DNA of 64,000 nt from Diadophis punctatus similis (Eukaryota > Chordata > Lepidosauria > Squamata > Dipsadidae). Numbering within the stretch: the stretch's first letter is position 1; each line of letters opens with the position of its first letter. Under the pieces are notes generated by a model. That model was given only the letters and a program-made list of their open reading frames with translations, was not told the DNA's origin and searched no databases. A program made the position numbers and the translations under genes. Positions 10,336 through 21,072 of the stretch are shown one piece after another. Location: assembly GCA_023053685.1 (NCBI GenBank), contig JALIGW010000014.1, positions 18,261,308-18,325,307 on the forward strand. The letters run 5' to 3'.

Positions 10336-11864
10336 GGGGAAATAAACATCGGGAATTAAGATAACTGAGCCGAGCGAGTCCTCTGCAGCCTCTTGAGGCA
10401 TGAGATGCCTGCGTAGTTTGGCCGCAGAGCTCTTTCTGGAAAGATTAAAGAGGCGTTTGCTGCTGCAACAGCGGCTTCGCTCACCTGAGCTTTCCCAGTA
10501 CAAATTTTCACAACACATTATGTGTGAAGTCAGGTTGCCAGGTTGTATGACAGATTGCATTTGCACAACACACTAGAGCAAAATGCGATTGCTGGCTGCT
10601 TCATGGCTCGGTGTGTTGTGCAAATCCAAATCAGTGTGGTTAGCTAAGGACTCCGTACATTGCTAACCAATGTAATTGAATTGAATGGGATAACCGTGGT
10701 TCAGTTCGCCAGTGCAGGTTGCTGAGCCTTCTGTGGTCCCAGCTTTGCAAAGGTAGCTGATTGTGTTGTTTTGGCACTGTGAAATCTGCTTATTATCCAT
10801 CTTGCTCTGAACGCAGATACTTTCTTTGTGCACCATATTTCTAACCACTGTGCATCAGGCATTTGTGGCTTTCAGCAAAACTACTTTCTAGTGACTTGTA
10901 TAGTTTTAATTGGGATGTTTTAAAAGTTGTATCTCTGAAAGTTTAATTCCTCGCTTGGAGGTAGAAGAGAAGCTCTTCGAATAAAACCTATTGGGATTTT
11001 TTCCCCCTCTCAAGCAAGTGGTTTATCGAATTAAATCTTACGAATTCATCAATTAGTCTTAAGGCAACTGCTTGGAAACACATCAGATTGTTTCTTCTAT
11101 GCTGTATATATCCTAGGAATAATTTTTATTGAGTAAATAAATTGTGCTTTTGCTTATAGATTTTGCAACCGTTTTTATCTTCCATTAATGATATACAAAG
11201 AAATGATTTTTCATTGGATATTAAAAAAAAATACACGAAGCACTTTTCTGCTGTGCCTAGTTAAGAATTGCAGCACGTTTTCTCCCTCTCCTACTGCCTC
11301 AAAAAAATTGGATTGTAATTAACAGTGTTGTTTCTGCTTCTCAAATGAATATTCTTACAAAGCATTTTAAGCATTGCTTTTTTAATTAAACGTGCAGTTA
11401 AATAATTGCAAACATATTGGGACATTTAAGTTTTAAACTTTGATGGTAATAACGAAGTAAATCTGTAGGACATTCAGAAATGTGATCTATTTGTTTCAAA
11501 ACTTGCATTGAACATGGGATCTCTGTTGTAACTGCTTTAGTTACACCCTAATTGGATTCTTGAAGATTCAATGAAGCTCGTGGTTTGATTACCTTTTTTT
11601 CTTGGCATAAAGATGAGTCCCCTCTAGGACCCAATTTTTGATTCTCGATTGAATGAGATGGCAACAGTCGCCTCAGATTATTCAAAGGCTGTAAACTCCT
11701 ATTTGATTTCTGCATCCCCTGCCCCCAATGGGAAAAGGATCATACAAGCTTTCCATAGTTTTGACTTTTTGTTCTTTCTGCCTCCATTTTAATAAAGCAG
11801 ACATGGAAGCTTAGGCTGATTTTAGGAACTCGATAGAAGAGAGTTATTAGTAGCTCGGGCTGAA
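10336..11864. other. Repeat-poor segment including RLIM 3' UTR and flank
   Basis: About 1.5 kb without a recognisable transposon, AT-rich, partly UTR. A loose inverted pair of TTGCACAACACAC lies at 10559-10571 and 10610-10624. Confidence 0.5.
11136..11141 (+). promoter_or_regulatory. RLIM: Candidate distal poly(A) signal of RLIM
   Basis: AATAAA followed by TTGTGCTTTTGCTT, a reasonable GU/U-rich downstream element. A best guess for a longer isoform end. Confidence 0.5.
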
Positions 11865-12046
11865 CTGTAGGGTCCTTGATGCTCTCTGAGCTGAGTGGTT
11901 TTCTTGCAGACATGACTCCCTTATCAGTGCTAGAAGGGAGTGGGGTTTGCACTCTGTTTATGTACACTTGAGCATGAACAATTACAACTTTACTATTGTA
12001 TATAAACAGAGAACAAACTCCCCTTCCTTCTAGCACTGATGATGTT
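11865..12046. repeat. Inverted pair of a dispersed repeat (ATCAGTGCTAG family)
   Basis: Arms of about 43 bases at 11923-11964 and 11998-12040 are inverted near-copies joined by a 33-base spacer. A related single copy lies at 47515-47622, sharing CTCTGAGCT, TTTTCTTGCAG and ATCAGTGCTAG. Class unknown. Confidence 0.65.
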
Positions 12047-13491
12047 TAGGAACTTGGCCTGCATCAGTATAATTCTCTTGGTTTTGGTTGTCTTAACAGT
12101 TGTCTTAAAAGCTCTGTTGTACAAGCTCCCACTTAATCAAGCATCTCTTCTCACACTGAAAAGCCCACACACTGGTACTATCCTTTTCTGTTGCTCTTTG
12201 TAGCAACATATTCATTGACCTATTTGACCATCTTCCAATATGGCACCCCCTGAAATGTGTTGGGACTGCAACTTCCAGAATTGCCAGCAACACAATTCCC
12301 AATCCTGTGGAACACTTCCCAGGAGAGGCTGCCTTATGCCACAAAAGTCTTATCAAAATTCTTACAACACGTTAAGCTATGGTTAAAGTAACTGGCTGTG
12401 TTTGCATACAGGGGTCTCCAAACTTGGCAACTTTAAGACTTGTGGACTTCAATTCCCAGAATTTTTCAATCGGCCATGCTGGTCTAAATTGTGCTTGAAA
12501 ACCCACAGTGGATGGATGAGTAGAGCCATCAAAATCAAAACATATGTTCTTTGTGATGTATGGGTTTATCAGACTCCGGTTTTGAAAATTAAAAGTCCTT
12601 GGTAAGTCACATTTAACAACTTCATGGAAACCCACACTGGAAGTGAGGTGGCCCTTAACACCTAGGCTGTTTTCCCGATTGCTCAGTGTAATGTACAATC
12701 CTCAGGTTTTCTGGACGTTTTCTACCAAGCCTCCAAACAGGTCTCTAAGGCCAGCTGAAATCAAAGATGGAAACTTTTGCCACAACCCCAGGGAGCAAAA
12801 GAGAGGAAGAAGCCCAAAATTCAAGGCTTTTTTTTTTAATCTTCCTTTCTCAGCAAGGGTTGTTTTTTCCATCGTGATTCTGTTGCCTTTGTCTCCCGCT
12901 GCTATTTTTATAACTATGGCAGCTTTCCATGGCTTTGGTGAAAGCTCCTGAACAGATTTATCATTAAAAATAGGACTTCTTACCCTCAGCCCTACCCCCT
13001 TTCGGGTGTGGGTGGGTAAATTCTTAGAAGCCCCTCGCAGAAAAAATCTGTTACTCGGTGAGGAAGAGCAGTCCACAAAATCCTAAGGAGTTTTCTGTGT
13101 CCTGAAGAACCGCATAATTCTGCTATTGCTGTAGGTTATTGGGTTGTTATGATCTTTAAAGACATTTGCAAATGAATTAATCACGGTGTATTCTATCTGT
13201 TGTGGAATTGGTTTTTTAAATCAATTTATAGCCTTCAGCTTTCCCCAGTTTGATGCCTCCAGGATCTCTTTGGGTAACTGGTTGTGAATTCTTGGGACTC
13301 CGTCAGGTTTGGAAAGCTTGCAAAGACAGGGTTGCAGGTCATAAAAATAACGGGATGTAGAACATCTTGAAACCCCTAATTCTTGGGCATTTTGGTCAAC
13401 ATTGATGCTCACATTTTATGTAATGCTAATAAGTCTTTAATGACAATTCTCATACATGCATCTCTTGGTGCCTGCTTAAAACATCACAATG
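12047..13491. other. Intergenic, one half MITE
   Basis: Holds a half copy of the CAGGGGTCTCCAA hAT MITE at about 12410-12475 and otherwise nothing recognised. Overlapping open frames on the two strands at 12643-13076 show no family signature. Confidence 0.5.
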
Positions 13492-13493
13492 TA

Positions 13494-13808
13494 CAGGTAG
13501 TCCATCTTAATGACCACAGTTGAGCCCAAAATTTCTGTTAGTGAGACATTAAGTGAGTTGCCCCATTTTACTTTTCTTGCCACAGTTGTTAAGTGAATCA
13601 TTGCAGTTGTTAAGTTAGTAGTATGGTTGTTAAGTGAATCTGACTTCCCCATTGATTTTGCTTGTCAGAAGGTCGCAAAGGGGGATCACATGACCCCAGA
13701 ACACTGCAACAGTCATAAGTGTGATAAATGGACATAAGTCACTTTTTTCAGTGCCGTCGTAACTTTGAACAGTCACTAAATGAACTGTTGTAAGTCAAAG
13801 CCTACCTA
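13494..13808. mobile_element. Tigger/pogo-like mariner MITE
   Basis: Ends CAGGTAGTCC and its degenerate complement; TA at 13492-13493 and 13809-13810. Interior TTAAGTGAATC and CACATGACC blocks as in the copy at 749, opposite orientation. Confidence 0.87.
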
Positions 13809-14093
13809 TACAGCCTTTTACGAGAGGAAAAGCAACTTCGGGTTTCTGCACCCACATCAGGCTGATCGACCTCCTTGCCACCTGGTTGACTGCTGACCAA
13901 GTACCCCATCCTTTAATATCTAAACCAGGTGGCAGCCCAGAAGGACCGGTTGAACCAGGTAGTGAACCTGCTAGCTGTGCATGAGCCCTGTGTCAACAGC
14001 ACCTTGTATGCTCCAATGCCAAAGCAACAGTAGTATCGGCCACCATGCTGTGAACTTCTCTCTTGCCTGATAAATGTGATGCATACCTTAGTG

Positions 14094-14222
14094 CAGGGCT
14101 CTCCAACCTCGGTCACTTTAAGACTTGTGGACTTCAAGAATTCCCCAGCCAGCAAAGCTGGCTGGGGAATTCTGGGAGTTGAAGTCCACAAGTCTTAAAG
14201 TGACCGAGGTTGGAGAGCCCTG
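14094..14222. mobile_element. Palindromic hAT MITE with perfect target duplication
   Basis: 129-base near-perfect hairpin; ends CAGGGCTCTCCAACC and its complement. Perfect 8-base duplication CCTTAGTG at 14086-14093 and 14223-14230. Confidence 0.95.
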
Positions 14223-14650
14223 CCTTAGTGTGTTCATGTATCACTCACGTGAATGATGCATCCTTTAGGAGTGGAAGAATTTTCTGCAGGTTGTTCCTGG
14301 GTAAAGCTTACAAACGGCCGCCTGACCAGACGAGCATGTAATAGGCAACCCTCTTCTGCAACAGAACAGTCCAGACAACACCGAGACAAGCCTATTATCT
14401 TCCTTGCCAGACCAAGGGCTTTAATGACATTGCCAAACGTGACGGTGAGCACAAGAGCAGATGCTTGCAAGCATGGTAAATGTTGAGGATGCGCCTATAC
14501 GGCTGCCGTCATAGTTTGCTCAGGACAGGGCCTGAGTTCTCAAGTTTAAAATCTGGTGGAAATGGGAGGTGTTACTCCAGCTCTGCTTGACCTCAGATGG
14601 AAGCCTTGAGGAGCTGTGACAAGATTGGGTGAGGAGAGAAATAGATAACT

Positions 14651-15015
14651 GGGAGGCCTCGAATTACAACTGAAATTGAGCCCCAAATTTCCATTGCAAA
14701 GCAAGACAAGTGAGATCTGACCCATTTGATGTCCTCTTGTCACAGTTGTGAAATAAATCACTGCAGTTGTTAAGTGAATCTGGCTTCCCCATTGGTTTTG
14801 CTGGTCAGAAAGGCCCCAAAAGGGGATCATGTGATCCTAGGACAATGCAACACTCGTAAATATGAGCCAGTTGCCAAGTGCCTGGATTTTGGTCATGTGA
14901 CCATGTGGGATGATGTAATGATCATGAATGTGAAAAACGGTCATAAGTCTTCTTTTTTTCAGAACTCTTGTAATTTCAGTCACTAAATGAATGGTTGTAG
15001 GCCGAGGACGACCTG
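14651..15015. mobile_element. Degenerate Tigger/pogo-like MITE
   Basis: Same interior order as 13494-13808 (GAGCCCCAAATTTC, GTTAAGTGAATCTGG, CAGTTGCCAAG). Left end eroded; right end GAGGACGACCTG. Confidence 0.82.
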
Positions 15016-15281
15016 TAGTCTTATGTTTTTCTTTCTTCTGAAAACTTTGGATATTGAACCCAACCACTTGGGAGCCTGTGCGCCACCATCAGCTCAAGAG
15101 AAGCAGTTTCTGCAGATAACTTGGCATTTTTATCTTGTAGTGGTTCAACATTGCCATGTTCAAAGCCTTTCATTTGGCTGAGTGTCATTTATTACATTTC
15201 TGTGCCACCCACCTCACCGTTGAGTGACCCAGGACTCTGTCATTCTTGAGAGAAAAGGGGACTTTTGCCACTGTGTTCCAA

Positions 15282-15496
15282 ATAGCAATAGCACTTAGTC
15301 TTAGATGCCACTTTGCAGCCCTCTCTAAGCGGTTTACAGAGTCAGAATATTGCCCCCAACAATCTGGCTCCTCGTTTTAGTGACCTTGGAAGGATGGAGG
15401 GCTTAGTTAACCTTGAGCCCGGTGAGAATCAAACTGCTGGCAGTGGGCAGAGTTAGTCTGCAATACTGCATTCTAACCACTACACCACCACAGCTC
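15282..15496 (-). mobile_element. tRNA-derived SINE
   Basis: Complement reads a tRNA-like head (GTGGTGTAGTGGTTAGAATG box A region, GATTCTCACC box B region) and the tail block CCTCTCTAAGCGG / CAGAGTCAG. Same family as 16159. Confidence 0.88.
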
Positions 15497-15550
15497 TGTA
15501 GGAAGAAAAGGGGAGGGAGGGAGGAAAAAAGTGGGAAAGGCAGGGAAGGT

Positions 15551-15770
15551 AGTAATAGCACTGGAATTATATACCGCTTCATATAGTGCTTTTACAGCCC
15601 CCTCTAAGCAGTTTACAGAGTCAGGATATTCCGCCCAACAATCTGGATCCTCACTTTACCAACCTCGGAAGGATGGAAGTCTGAGTCAACTTTGAGCCGG
15701 TGAGACTCGAACTCCTGGCAGTCGGCAGAATTAGCCTGCAATCTTGCATTCTAACCACTCTGCATTCCTC
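15551..15770 (-). mobile_element. tRNA-derived SINE
   Basis: Second copy, same orientation, 55 bases after the previous one; a purine-rich AG stretch (15500-15548) separates them. The head is partly eroded. Confidence 0.85.
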
Positions 15771-16158
15771 ATCTGTAGAATTTAGTGAGGTCATTCAAAA
15801 ATTAAACAGGACTCTGACCTATAATGCCAAGCGCTGATATTTGGTCCTTGCTCGCTTTCTTCAGACTTGGACCGCTGTTTGATGCGCCTACAGTCCGTCC
15901 TCGGCTCACAATCATTCTTTACTGACTGTCTGAAGCTACAATGGCACTGGAAAAAGTTGCCCTCGCAGTTAAAATTGTTGCAGCATCCTCATGGTTACAT
16001 GAGCCAAATCCAGGCACTTGGCAAATTGCATGTTTTTACAACAACTGCAGTGTCCCAGGGTCACATGATCACCCTTTGCAACCTCCCAAACAGCTTCTGA
16101 CACTAAGAGAAGCTTCTTTGCTTTTCTGCATGATTTATTTAAGAGCCACAATGATTAA

Positions 16159-16400
16159 GAGCCGTGGTGGCGCAGTGGTTAGAATGCAGTACTGCAGGCT
16201 AATCCGGCTGACAGCAGTTTGGCAGTTCGAGTCTCAGTGGCTCAAGGTTGACTCAGCCTTTCATCATTCCCAGGTCAGTAAAATTAGGACCCAGATTGTT
16301 GGGGGCAAGAGGCTGACTCTGTAAACCACTTAGGGGGTGTTATAAAGCACTATGAAGCGGTGTATATACTGTAAGTCGAAGTGCTGTTGCTATTGCTGTT
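16159..16400 (+). mobile_element. tRNA-derived SINE, sense copy with A and B boxes
   Basis: Pol III box A TGGCGCAGTGG at 16168-16178 and box B-like AGTTCGAGTCT at 16224-16234, then the body with ACCCAGATTGTTGGGGGC and a tail GAAGCGGTGTATATACTG. About 242 bases. Confidence 0.9.
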
Positions 16401-16414
16401 TGCTTAACCAGAGC

Positions 16415-16933
16415 AAGAATTAAATCATATGAAGTATTAGTACCGCTTTATAACACTTTAGTAAGACCGTACTTAGAATACTACATCTAGTTTTGCAGTA
16501 TTATCAAAAAGATGTTGAGATTCTGGAAAGAATACAGAAAAAAAGCATCAAAGATGATTAGGGAAGCTAAAACAAGATCGTTGCAGGAATTGAGCCTAGT
16601 GAAAAGAAGGACTAGGGGTGACATGATAGCAGTGTTCCACTATTTGAGGAGCTGCCACAAAGAAGGGGGGGGGACTTATTTTCCAAAAGCATCAGAAGGC
16701 AGAACAGGAAACAATAGATGGAAACTAATCAAGGAGAGAAGCAACCTGGAACTAAGGACAAATTTCCTGACAGTTAGAACAATTAATCAGTGGAATGACT
16801 TGCCTCCAGAAGTTGTGGGTGCTTCACCTGGAGGCTTTTAAAGAAGAGACTGGACAGCCACTTGGCATAAGCTCTCTTGCTTGAGCAGGGGGTTGGACTA
16901 GAAGACCTCTAAGGTCCCTTCCAGCTCATTCTA
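16415..16933 (+). mobile_element. CR1 LINE 3' end, sense, with ORF2 C-terminal remnant
   Basis: A frame at about 16512-16841 encodes the CR1 reverse transcriptase C-terminus (RRTRGDMIAVFHYLR, INQWNDLPPEVVGA), decayed upstream, followed by the conserved 3' UTR GGGGGTTGGACTAGAAGACC. Confidence 0.92.
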
Positions 16934-17265
16934 TTCATTTAGTAGTTGGTCCCTTAGTTGTTCTCTTATTCCAAGCATTTTTAGATGTCTTATTCTGTTA
17001 CTACCTTGCTTAGCAAAGGAAATTCTGGTCCCAAATGTGGTCGTAAGTCAAAAACTTCCTGTGGATGCTGATGCTATGAGCAGCTTCATAGACCTACCCA
17101 CTGTGTGCTTTGCTTACCTTTAAAAATCACAGAATGTAAGTTTTGTGTTATATTCTTGGTGATTTGAGACATCTGAATCACTGATCTCTGAGGACCAAGG
17201 GCCACTGAATTAAAACCTTGCTAGCTTTCTCTGCCTTCCCCTTTGCATTTTTCTTCAGCAATGTT

Positions 17266-17310
17266 TCAATATGGACTTCAACTCCCAGAATTCTCCAGCC
17301 AGCCTGTATG
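17266..17310. mobile_element. Half of a palindromic hAT MITE
   Basis: GGACTTCAACTCCCAGAATT arm only, abutting the CR1 fragment at 17322. Confidence 0.7.
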
Positions 17311-17321
17311 GCACACAATTG

Positions 17322-17617
17322 ATCAGAATAAGAGAGTTGGAAGGGAGCTCGGAGGTCTTCTAGTTCAACCCCCTGCTCAAGAGGAGATCCTATACCATTC
17401 TGCACAAATGACTGTCCAATCTCTTCTTTAAAACTTTCAATGTTGAAGCACCCACAACGTCTGGAGGCAAGCCCTTCCACTGGTTAATTGTTCTCATTGT
17501 CAGGAAATTTCTCCTTAGTTCTAGGTTGAGTCTCTCCTTGATTAGTTTCCATCCATTGATTCTTGTCCTGCCTTCAGGGGCTTTGGAGAATAGGTTGAGC
17601 CCCTCTTTTTTGTATCA
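17322..17617 (-). mobile_element. CR1 LINE 3' fragment
   Basis: Antisense CR1 terminus (AGAGTTGGAAGGGAGC ... TCTCTCCTTGATTAG). Truncated near 17617. Confidence 0.88.
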
Positions 17618-17654
17618 ATGTTTTGGAGACTGCAAGATACCAGATAAAATCTTA

Positions 17655-17722
17655 CTGGCTGGGGAATTCTGGAAGTTGAAATTCACACATCCTCCAACTG
17701 CCAAGGTTGAGAGAGACTGTTC
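17655..17722. mobile_element. Half of a palindromic hAT MITE
   Basis: CTGGCTGGGGAATTCTGG then TTGCCAAGGTTGAGAG arm only. Confidence 0.7.
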
Positions 17723-18373
17723 TACAGCATCAGGAATGTGTTATCTTTACACCCACAATCTGTATTTTAAAGAAGGCATCCCATTTACTCTCCAGCATGT
17801 GAATCTTGCACCTTCTAATTGTTTCCTCCTGCCCTCCTCCTTACACTCTGCAGGTTGTTTACCCAAATTTATCTGCCAAGGCCTCTGCTTGCGTTGACAT
17901 CTGTGAGAAAAGACGCACAACCCCCCACCCCCGCACTGCCTGCGATTGCATTATCAATCCCTGGAGCACAAATTCAGGCCAAGAGACACCATCCCTCATT
18001 GGGGTCTGAATCGGTCTGCCTGGAGAAATCACACACCCCACAGTCTCTTCTCCTCCTCAAATGGGCTTTGGCTTGGCTGCCCTTCCTGCACCCGTCCAGA
18101 TTCACAAACAAGAGCAGGAGACCCCCAGTGACCATCACAAGCCCTAGGCGGCCACTGCCGGTCCCTTGGAGGAAGAATCTGCTCTGCCTTTTTCAGTGTT
18201 TACAGTAATAAACTAATTTTATCAAGGAGCTGGAGCCTTGAATCTCTATCTGCTGGCCTTCAAGCCAGATGAACTCTCTGGGTGAGACCTGGCAGGAAGC
18301 ACAGGAGATATCTAAACCATGGTTCAAGGTGCTTGTTAGGCCAAGAGCTTTCCAGTATGGCATGAGCAGAAAA

Positions 18374-18660
18374 AAGTCCTTGACTTACAACCACAATGGA
18401 GCCCCAAATTTCTGTTGCTCAGCAAGAGAGTTGTTAAGGGAGCTTTGCCCCATTTTACTTTTCTTCCCATAGTTGTTCAGTGAATCACTGCAGTGGTTAA
18501 ACTGTGACCACATGACTCCGAGACACAGCAACCGTCATAAATACATGCCAGTTGCCAAGTGTCCGAATTTTGATCACGTGACCATGGGGATGCTGCAGTG
18601 GTCGTGTGGAAATGGTGGTATCTTTTTTCAGTGCCGTCATTTCAAACTGTCACCAAACAA
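18374..18660. mobile_element. Truncated Tigger/pogo-like MITE
   Basis: Starts at GTCCTTGACTTACAACC and runs to a GTCACCAAAC block; both outermost ends are eroded and no TA pair is visible. Confidence 0.8.
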
Positions 18661-18667
18661 AAGTCCC

Positions 18668-18763
18668 AAAGGTGCTTTTCTTCAAGAGGCAATTGGACTT
18701 CCTTGTTTTTCTTTGAAGACGTTTCGCTTCTCATCCAAGAAGATTCTTCAGTTCTGACCAAAT
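18668..18763 (-). repeat. Dispersed repeat with AAGCTTCTTGGATGAGAAG block (unclassified)
   Basis: Recurs at 20118, 26745 and 45895. The minus strand can be read as a short conserved peptide-like string, so it is probably part of a retroelement, but I cannot name the class. Confidence 0.65.
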
Positions 18764-19704
18764 GTTGGGGAACAGGAGGCTTATGTCCCTCATCATTCTT
18801 CACCCTTGGCTATCCTGGCTGTGGTTGATGGGAATAAAGTTCACTCACATTTGGAGGGCCAAGGGGAATCCATTTCTGCTCTAGGATGGGCAGAAGATTC
18901 CTGCATCCCAAACTTCGGAGCAGGTTGTGACACCGACATGGCAGAGGTGGGCCAGGACGTTATCTCGAGGCTCGAGATAACTTGAAGTCAGATTTGTTGA
19001 AACTGCCAAATGACTGAGGCGGAAATCAAAGTGGATTGGAAGGATTCCAGAAAGGGCAGTAAAATAGAAAATGAACTTCGATCCAAGTAAATGTGTCTTG
19101 GTGGGATTTCAAGTGGTGGAGAGAGGGATTCCCAGCAATTTGAAAGCCCTGTTTCAAAGAACCGCTGGCCATAAAGCAAGTAAAGTGCACTTAACCCATT
19201 TTCTTAAATGAAAAAATAGGAGCAGTGTTTATTTTTAACTCTAGGTTTATTTCACTATTGACAAATACTGAGAATGGATAAAGAAGCATTTGGTAGACTA
19301 ATGAATTTGTACAGGTATAACCCCCCCCCCCCCGGTGGTCCCACATGGCATATTTACCTATAAGTTATTGGATGATGATTCACTTAACCCAGCTTTCTGG
19401 GTTTCTAGATTCATGAGTCTCAAAGTAATGAAGTAACTGAGGATATTCAGGGGAAAATGGTGTTGGCTGCCTTGTGGCTCAGTGCATTTTGCAAATGCAG
19501 AAGAGTAAATAATGGTGAAAAATCAATAGCAAATTTGTGCTTACTAGGAGAGGGGGAAATGCTATTATTGCATAAGAAACTGGCTGTGTTCCCGGGACAT
19601 GCTGTAGCAGCTTAACAATTTCATTTGCAGAATTTCATTAGTTTGAATCTTGGCTTCTTTTGTTGTTGTTTGCTTTTTTGTGGTTTTGCAGACCCTGCAG
19701 ATGA
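18764..19704. other. Intergenic, nothing recognised
   Basis: Contains a 23-base perfect palindrome at 18959-18981 and a C run near 19321. No gene. Confidence 0.5.
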
Positions 19705-19862
19705 ATGGCTTGCCTTCAGAAGTTATGGGTGCTCCATTACTGGAGGCTTTTAAGAAGAGACTGGACAACCACCTGTCTGAAATGGTATATAGGGTCTCCT
19801 GCTAATGAGCAGGGGGTTGGACTAGAAGACCTCCAAGGTCCCTTCCAACTGTTATTCTGTTT
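19705..19862 (+). mobile_element. CR1 LINE 3' end fragment
   Basis: Sense CR1 tail: GGTGCTCCATTACTGGAGG, AAGAGACTGGACAACC, GGTTGGACTAGAAGACC. Confidence 0.87.
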
Positions 19863-20117
19863 AATTGAATAACCAGGTTAAATGTGTTGTGAAAATGACT
19901 GGACCTTGCCATGGCAACTTAGAGCAAAAATTTATTTGAGGATTTAACAGATAAGAATCTTGTTGCATTTCTGCATAGGCACCAATTGAAGCTGGCCCAG
20001 GCAGAATTTAATATCTAGCCAATACTGCTTGGCCATACTTTTGAAATATTCAGCACCGGATGCATTAAGAAGTTGCTTAATAATGCTAGTTGGACTCTGC
20101 ATTTTCCATAGCATATC

Positions 20118-20310
20118 ACCAGTCCTGAAAGACAACTGGGCTTTTTTTTTTCTTTGAAGACATTTCACTTCTCCTCCACGAAGCTTCTTCAGTTCTGACT
20201 GTAGAAGCTTCTTGGATAAGAAGTGAAATGTCTTCAAGGAAAAACAAAGAAAACTCCAGTTGCCTTTTGAAAAAACACCTTTGGGACAACCATGACCTGG
20301 ATGACTGAGA
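20118..20310. repeat. Head-to-head pair of the AAGCTTCTTGGATGAGAAG repeat
   Basis: Left arm 20137-20200 and right arm 20201-20265 are inverted copies meeting at TTCTGACTGTAGAAGC. Confidence 0.7.
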
Positions 20311-20363
20311 ATCTCCATAGACATAGACCCCAGTCCTGAAACTACTAGAGTTGTTGAAGGCCA

Positions 20364-21072
20364 CAATTTATTTGTATTTGTTTATTTGTCAAGCATATAT
20401 GATTATAAGCAAAGTACTGTATAAACAGTAAAACATGATTGAAAATATATGTAACAATACAAGCATGAATAAGAGTAAAAGAGGTATGAATATAGGTGGT
20501 ACATTAGGACAGGAACGGTAGGCACGATTGTGCGCTTATGCACGCCCCTTACCAACCTCTTAGGAATGGGGTGAGGTCGATGGTAGATAATCTGAAGTTG
20601 AAGTTTTTGGGGTTAGGGGAAGAAACTACTGAGTCAGGTAAAGTGTTCTAGGCTTTGACAACTCTGTTGTTGAAGTCGAATTTTTTGCAATCAAGTTTGG
20701 AGCAGTTTACATTAAGTTTGTATCTATTGTGAGCTTGTGTATTATTGTGGTTGAAGCTGAAGTAGTCGTTAACAGGTAGGACATTGTGGCAGATAATTTT
20801 GTGAGCTACATTTAGGTCAGATCGAAGGCGGCGTAGTTCTAAATTTTCAAGTCCCAAAATTTCAAGTCTGGTTTCGTAAGGTATTCTGTTGTGAACAGAG
20901 GAATGTAATACTCTTCTTGTGAAGTATCTCTGGACATTCTCAATTGTGTTAATGTCTGATATGTAGTGTGAGTTCCAGACAGATGAGCTGTATTCAAGAA
21001 TCGGTCTAGCAAATGTTTTGTATGCTCTGGTTAAGAGTACAATGTTACCAGAGAAGAAGCTACTCAAGATTA
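20364..21072 (-). mobile_element. Jockey/CR1-group LINE, segment 1 (3' UTR and ORF2 C-terminus)
   Basis: Minus-strand frame with LTRAYKTFARPILEYSSSVW, ENVQRYFTRRVLHSS and a downstream 3' UTR. Continues at 22074 after a TA-flanked insertion. Confidence 0.9.

Larger units (their letters stand above)
9471..11160 (+). other. RLIM: RLIM 3' untranslated region (minimum extent)
   Basis: AU-rich sequence after the RLIM stop with AATAAA hexamers at 10112-10117, 10980-10985 and 11136-11141; the last is followed at once by a GU-rich stretch. It lacks identifiable interspersed repeats apart from a TTA microsatellite at about 10288-10331, unlike its surroundings. The true 3' end is not proven; mammalian RLIM has a 3' UTR of several kb, so transcription may continue further. 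Confidence 0.7.

Noticed and set aside
12643..13076. Paired frames of about 100-124 codons on opposite strands
   Set aside because: Shadow of each other; no similarity, no splice context.
16159..16240. tRNA gene
   Set aside because: A and B boxes are present, but it is the head of a repeated SINE with no cloverleaf-quality sequence or terminator; the same holds for 32777.
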